64,000 bases of DNA from Nitrosopumilus sp. BACL13 MAG-121220-bin23 (GTDB taxonomy: Archaea > Thermoproteota > Nitrososphaeria > Nitrososphaerales > Nitrosopumilaceae), in contig LIAL01000001.1 of assembly GCA_001437625.1 (NCBI GenBank), forward strand, positions 3,393-67,392. The letters are read 5' to 3'. Below the pieces are notes generated by a model. That model saw only the letters and a list, made by a program, of their open reading frames with translations. It did not search any database and was not told where the DNA came from. The first letter of the stretch is position 1; the number at the start of each line of letters is the position of its first letter. Below are positions 59,604 to 64,000 of the stretch, one piece after another. Both the position numbers and the translations under genes were made by a program.

Positions 59604-60782
59604 TTGATTAGGACTTTACGAGGGTTCACGATTACTACAAAGAAATCAAATTATGCAAAAAAGTTTGGAAAGCTAATTTTCGACGATGGAACTGTTCTTG
59701 ATGGTGAAGGATTTGGTTTTTCTACAACCACTTTTGGTGAAATTGTATTTAATACTGGGATGGTGGGGTATACTGAAGCTCTTACTGACCCCTCATACAA
59801 TGGCCAATTACTAAGTCTAACATATCCATTAGTTGGAAATTACGGTGTTCCTGATCCTTCAGTTAACGATGAAGATGGAATTTCTAAATTTTTTGAATCA
59901 AATAAAATTCAAGTTCGTGGATTAGTAATTCATGAATTATCTTTAACTGCAAGTCATTGGAATCTTTCGATGACCTTAGATGAGTGGATGTACAATGAAA
60001 AAATTCCTGGAATTTCTGGAATTGATACTCGCGCATTAACTATGAAGCTTCGAAATAGCGGTGTTATGATGGCTGCATTAGTTGTCTCTGATTCTGAAAT
60101 TAATGTTGAAGATGTAAAAAAACAACTTGCGTCTGCAACTCACTATGACTCTGAACAATTTATGGATGTTGTATCTACAAAACATGAAAAAATTTACGGT
60201 AATCAGGAACAGTCTGTTGTTGTAGTAGACACTGGTGCAAAAAATGCAATTATAAGAAATATTCGAGAAATTGGGTACAAAGTAATTTTAGTTCCTTGGA
60301 ATACTTCTTATGAAAAAATAATGTCATATGACCCAAAAGGAGTTGTACTTAGCAGTGGTCCTGGTGATCCACAAAAATGTCCTGATACAATTATTGCTGT
60401 AAAAAAATTAATTGAAAATAATGTTCCTACACTGGGAATATGTTTAGGTGCACAAATTATTGGTATTGCTGGAAATACTGAAACTTACAAATTAAAGTAT
60501 GGTCATAGGGGTCAAAACAAACCTTGTGTTAATCTTGAAAATAACCAAGTCTATGTCACTAGCCAAAATCATGGTTACGGTATAACCCCTGAATCTCTTG
60601 AAAAATCTGATTTTAATTTATGGTTTACAAATGCTGATGATCATACAGTTGAAGGCATAAAACATAAAAACCAAAATTGTTTTGCAGTACAATTTCATCC
60701 AGAAGCTGCTCCTGGACCTAATGATTGTAAATTTATCTTTGAAGAATTAAAAAATTTAATGGAGTCAAAAAAAATTGCCTAA
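59604..60782 (+). CDS. carA: Carbamoyl-phosphate synthase, small (glutaminase) subunit
   Basis: 392 residues from a TTG at 59604. The N-terminal domain GKLIFDDGTVLDGEGFGFST and GEIVFNTGMVGYTEALTDPS is CarA-specific. The class I glutaminase has GICLGAQIIG with Cys280, and FAVQFHPEAAPGPND with the His/Glu pair. It supplies ammonia to CarB for pyrimidine and arginine synthesis. carB begins 8 bp before its stop. Confidence 0.97.
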   Translation: MIRTLRGFTITTKKSNYAKKFGKLIFDDGTVLDGEGFGFSTTTFGEIVFNTGMVGYTEALTDPSYNGQLLSLTYPLVGNYGVPDPSVNDEDGISKFFESNKIQVRGLVIHELSLTASHWNLSMTLDEWMYNEKIPGISGIDTRALTMKLRNSGVMMAALVVSDSEINVEDVKKQLASATHYDSEQFMDVVSTKHEKIYGNQEQSVVVVDTGAKNAIIRNIREIGYKVILVPWNTSYEKIMSYDPKGVVLSSGPGDPQKCPDTIIAVKKLIENNVPTLGICLGAQIIGIAGNTETYKLKYGHRGQNKPCVNLENNQVYVTSQNHGYGITPESLEKSDFNLWFTNADDHTVEGIKHKNQNCFAVQFHPEAAPGPNDCKFIFEELKNLMESKKIA

Positions 60783-63700
60783 GAATGAATCCCTAAAAAA
60801 AATACTTGTACTTGGAAGTGGCCCCATCAAAATTGGCGAAGCTGGTGAATTTGATTATTCTGGAAGTCAATGTCTTAAAGCAATACATGAAGATGGAATC
60901 AATAGTGTACTGATAAATCCAAATATTGCTACAATACAGACTGATACTAGATTTGCCGATAAAGTGTACTTACTTCCAGTGAATGCTGAATATGTAGAAT
61001 CAATTATTGAAAAAGAAAGACCTGATGGAATTATGCTGGCATATGGCGGTCAAACTGCCCTAAATTGTGGCGTAACTCTTGATGATTCTGGAATTTTACA
61101 AAAATATGGCGTTAATGTACTTGGAACTCAAATTCCTGGAATTAAAAATACTGAAGATAGACAGCTCTTCAAGGACTCTATGAAACAGTGTGGAATGCCT
61201 GTACTAAAAAGTAGCACCGTAAATAATTTTGAGGATGCAAAAAAGACTGCAGAAGAATTATCTTATCCTGTAATTGTCCGAGTTGCATATACTTTAGGTG
61301 GCAGAGGTGGTGGCGTTGCTTATAATGAAATTGAACTTCATGAAATTGTTGAACGAGGTCTAAAGGCTAGTCTCGTTAATCAAGTACTAGTTGAGGAATA
61401 CATTGGTCATTGGAAACAAATTGAATATGAGGTAATGCAAGATTATGATGGAAATAATGTAATTGTATGTAACATGGAGAATGTTCTTTCCATGAAAGTG
61501 CACACTGGTGATAACATTGTAGTTGCACCATCTCAAACTATTGATAATCATGAATACCACATGTTGCGTACTGCTGCATTACGCGCAACAAAACACGTTG
61601 GAATTGTCGGTGAATGTAATATTCAATATGCTCTTGATCCTGATTCTGACAGGTATGTTGCCATTGAAATTAATCCTCGCCTTTCACGTTCATCTGCACT
61701 TGCAAGTAAGGCAACTGGATATCCGTTGGCATACATGTCTGCAAAGATTGGATTAGGATATAATTTATCAGAACTTGTAAATCGGATTACACAAAACACC
61801 ACTGCTTGTTTTGAACCTTCGTTAGATTACATTGTATGCAAACATCCTAGATGGGATTTTGAAAAGTTTGAACTTGTAAATCGAAGACTAGGACCTACTA
61901 TGAAATCTGTTGGTGAGGTCATGGCTATTGGTAGAACTTTTGAGGAATCATTTCAAAAAGCAATTCGAATGTTAGATATTGGAAATGACGGTTTAGTTTT
62001 GAATCGTACTAACGGTGTTACATACACTGAGGAAGAAATTGAACACAAACTTTCTCATCACGATGATCATATTCTTTATCATGTTGCAATTGCACTTAAA
62101 ATGAAAATTTCAGTAAAACGGATTTATGAATTATCTACAGTTGATCCTTGGTTTATAGAAAAAATTCAAAATATTGTAAATATTGAAGATAAATTAAAAA
62201 ATTCAGAACTTGACGAATCTCTACTTTGGGAGGCTAAAAAAATGGGTTTTGCTGATAAACAAATTGCACGTGCAAAAGATACAACTCCTGATGAAATACG
62301 TACCCTAAGAAAAAATTTAGGCGTAATTCCATCTGTAAAACAAATTGATACACTTGCTGCTGAGTGGCCTGCTGTTACTAATTATCTGTACTTGACTTAT
62401 GGTGGACATTCTAATGATGTTATAATACCTGAAGATGAAAAAGCAATAATTGTACTTGGTGCAGGTCCATATAGAATTGGAAGTAGTGTTGAATTTGATT
62501 GGGGTACTGTTAACATGGTTTGGGGACTACAGGAAAATGGCGAAAAAAATGTTTGTGTAGTAAATTGTAATCCTGAAACTGTTTCAACTGATTATGATAT
62601 TTGTACAAGACTTTACTTTGAAGAGTTAACTCAAGAAAGAATTTTAGATATCACTGAATTTGAAAATCCAAAAGGTATCATTACATGTGTTGGTGGACAA
62701 ACTGCAAATAATCTTACTCCTGGACTTGCACAACATGGTATCAAAATTTTGGGAACTAGTGCACATGATGTTGATAGAGCTGAAGATCGTTCAAAATTTA
62801 GTGCTGAACTTGATAAGCTTCACATTCCACAACCACGTTGGCAAGCATTTTCAAATCTCAATGAAGCTAAAACTTTTGCACAAGATGTTGAATTCCCTGT
62901 GCTTGTTAGACCTTCATATGTTTTATCTGGAGCTGCAATGAAAGTTGTTTGGTCTCAAGATGAATTAAAAACATATGTCAAAGAAGCTACTGATGTATCT
63001 CCTGATCATCCTGTTGTAATTTCTAAATTCATGTTAAATTCACTTGAAGTTGATGTGGATGGAGTTAGTAATGGTGAACAAGTTGTAATTGGTGCAATTG
63101 TTGAACATATTGATAGTGCCGGAGTTCATTCTGGTGATGCTATGATGGTCATTCCTCCTTGGAGATTAAGTAATAAAATTATTGAAACTATTACTGAGTA
63201 TACAAAAAAAATCGCATTAACATTTAATGTTCGTGGACCATTTAATCTTCAATTTTTAGTTTATGATGATCATGTCTATGTGATTGAACTTAATATTCGA
63301 GCATCACGGTCCATGCCCTTTGTTTCTAAACTTGTAAAATTGAACTTGATTTCTTTGGCATCTAAGGCTATCTTGAATAAACCTCTGCCTAAAATACCTG
63401 AAAATAAATGGCAAAAAATTACTAATTATGGAATTAAAGTTCCTCAATTTTCTTTTATGCAACTAGAAGGTGCAGATATTTCATTGGGCGTTGAAATGCA
63501 ATCCACTGGTGAAGCTGCCTGTTTTGGAAATAGTTTCTATGATGCATTATCTAAGGGACTAACTTCTGTAGGCTATAATTTACCTAGTAAAGGATCTGCA
63601 CTTGTAACTGTTGGAGGTTCAGAAAATAAAGAAAAATTACTATCTTCAATTGCAAAACTTAAAAATTTAGGATTTAAAATTTTAGCAACTGAACATACTG

Positions 63701-64000
63701 CAGAATTTTTTGAAGAAAAAATAGGTCAGGTTGAAATTGTTCATAAAATCTCAGAACCTGAAAGAAAACCAAATATCTCTGATTTACTTTATGACCGAAA
63801 AATTGATTTTATAATTAATATTCCTAGTACTTCAACTTTAGAAAAATATGTTGGAATGCTAGATGACGAATATCAAATTAGACGAAAATCTTTAGAACTT
63901 GGAATTCCTGTTTTAACTACGATTGAACTTGCAGATTCTTTTGTAAAAACTTTAGAATGGCTTAAAGATAATAAAACAACTGTAGAACCCATTGAACCCT
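60775..64000 (+). CDS. carB: Carbamoyl-phosphate synthase, large subunit (3' end cut by window)
   Basis: 1075 codons read open to the window edge from a TTG at 60775 inside the end of carA. N-terminus PKNESLKKILVLGSGPIKIG; ATP-grasp in the first half (YTLGGRGGGVAYNEIELHEI) and in the second (IIVLGAGPYRIGSSVEFDWG; LVRPSYVLSGAAMKVVWS). The C-terminal MGS-like allosteric domain begins near 63540 (GSALVTVGGSENKEKLLSSI). Family length about 1070-1080, so only a few codons may be missing. Makes carbamoyl phosphate from ammonia, bicarbonate and ATP. Confidence 0.97.
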   Translation, partial: MPKNESLKKILVLGSGPIKIGEAGEFDYSGSQCLKAIHEDGINSVLINPNIATIQTDTRFADKVYLLPVNAEYVESIIEKERPDGIMLAYGGQTALNCGVTLDDSGILQKYGVNVLGTQIPGIKNTEDRQLFKDSMKQCGMPVLKSSTVNNFEDAKKTAEELSYPVIVRVAYTLGGRGGGVAYNEIELHEIVERGLKASLVNQVLVEEYIGHWKQIEYEVMQDYDGNNVIVCNMENVLSMKVHTGDNIVVAPSQTIDNHEYHMLRTAALRATKHVGIVGECNIQYALDPDSDRYVAIEINPRLSRSSALASKATGYPLAYMSAKIGLGYNLSELVNRITQNTTACFEPSLDYIVCKHPRWDFEKFELVNRRLGPTMKSVGEVMAIGRTFEESFQKAIRMLDIGNDGLVLNRTNGVTYTEEEIEHKLSHHDDHILYHVAIALKMKISVKRIYELSTVDPWFIEKIQNIVNIEDKLKNSELDESLLWEAKKMGFADKQIARAKDTTPDEIRTLRKNLGVIPSVKQIDTLAAEWPAVTNYLYLTYGGHSNDVIIPEDEKAIIVLGAGPYRIGSSVEFDWGTVNMVWGLQENGEKNVCVVNCNPETVSTDYDICTRLYFEELTQERILDITEFENPKGIITCVGGQTANNLTPGLAQHGIKILGTSAHDVDRAEDRSKFSAELDKLHIPQPRWQAFSNLNEAKTFAQDVEFPVLVRPSYVLSGAAMKVVWSQDELKTYVKEATDVSPDHPVVISKFMLNSLEVDVDGVSNGEQVVIGAIVEHIDSAGVHSGDAMMVIPPWRLSNKIIETITEYTKKIALTFNVRGPFNLQFLVYDDHVYVIELNIRASRSMPFVSKLVKLNLISLASKAILNKPLPKIPENKWQKITNYGIKVPQFSFMQLEGADISLGVEMQSTGEAACFGNSFYDALSKGLTSVGYNLPSKGSALVTVGGSENKEKLLSSIAKLKNLGFKILATEHTAEFFEEKIGQVEIVHKISEPERKPNISDLLYDRKIDFIINIPSTSTLEKYVGMLDDEYQIRRKSLELGIPVLTTIELADSFVKTLEWLKDNKTTVEPIEP

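Noticed and set aside
1..64000. CRISPR arrays, insertion sequences, integrases
   Set aside because: No regularly spaced repeats, transposase motifs or terminal inverted repeats were seen; tandem repeats found are all within genes.

Overview
The window is chromosomal DNA from an ammonia-oxidising archaeon of the Nitrosopumilus type (Thaumarchaeota/Nitrososphaeria). This rests on several features seen together: very AT-rich DNA; many TTG starts with little leader sequence; ribosomal protein L40e and TruD; a Vps4-type ATPase (CdvC) with an ESCRT-III-like protein; a complete uvrB-uvrA-uvrC operon; a small blue-copper protein; an Fe-type alcohol dehydrogenase of the kind used in the 3-hydroxypropionate/4-hydroxybutyrate cycle; and a tRNA-Val with a non-canonical bulge-helix-bulge intron. 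No insertion sequence, integrase, CRISPR array or rRNA operon was seen.

Layout. 0-5 kb: an isoprenoid (geranylgeranyl) reductase cut by the window edge, pth2, a secreted beta-propeller protein overlapping truD, and small membrane proteins. 5-15.5 kb: a patchwork of small lineage-type genes (zinc-ribbon microproteins, coiled coils, one-TM proteins) around a zinc alcohol dehydrogenase and a DUF255/thioredoxin-like protein. It includes a 2-oxoglutarate/Fe(II) oxygenase coupled to a small partner gene. 15-26 kb: RAM-only Lrp-like proteins, a DEAD-box helicase with a leader, a membrane-anchored DsbA-like protein, tRNA-Thr, pyruvoyl arginine decarboxylase, a candidate structured RNA, PepF, a UBP zinc finger with pyrophosphatase, a PD-(D/E)XK nuclease and the intron-bearing tRNA-Val.

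26-37 kb: L40e, succinyl-CoA synthetase (sucC-sucD), a Dps-like ferritin, ileS, and a one-carbon/purine cluster (purD, 5-formyl-THF cyclo-ligase, folD, purN). 37-44 kb: an MBL-fold RNA/DNA hydrolase, a second structured-RNA candidate, Cys-rich microproteins, glycerate 2-kinase, Fe-ADH and an F420/FMN luciferase-like oxidoreductase. 44-51 kb: an FMN-binding protein, then uvrB-uvrA-uvrC with two identical 11-nt overlaps. 51-64 kb: an Ala-rich blue copper protein, citrate synthase, a DHH phosphoesterase with a Lys-rich repeat tail, RidA, a TrmB-type regulator divergent from an ESCRT-III-like gene, an unknown helical gene and cdvC, then carA-carB (carB runs off the end).

The most unusual items are the ESCRT-III-like/unknown/cdvC cluster facing a TrmB regulator across an inverted-repeat spacer, the oxygenase plus small-protein pair, two unrecognised GC-rich structured RNA candidates, the tRNA-Val variable-loop intron, and a set of Cys-rich microproteins. 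All homology statements come from motif recognition by eye; no database search was run.
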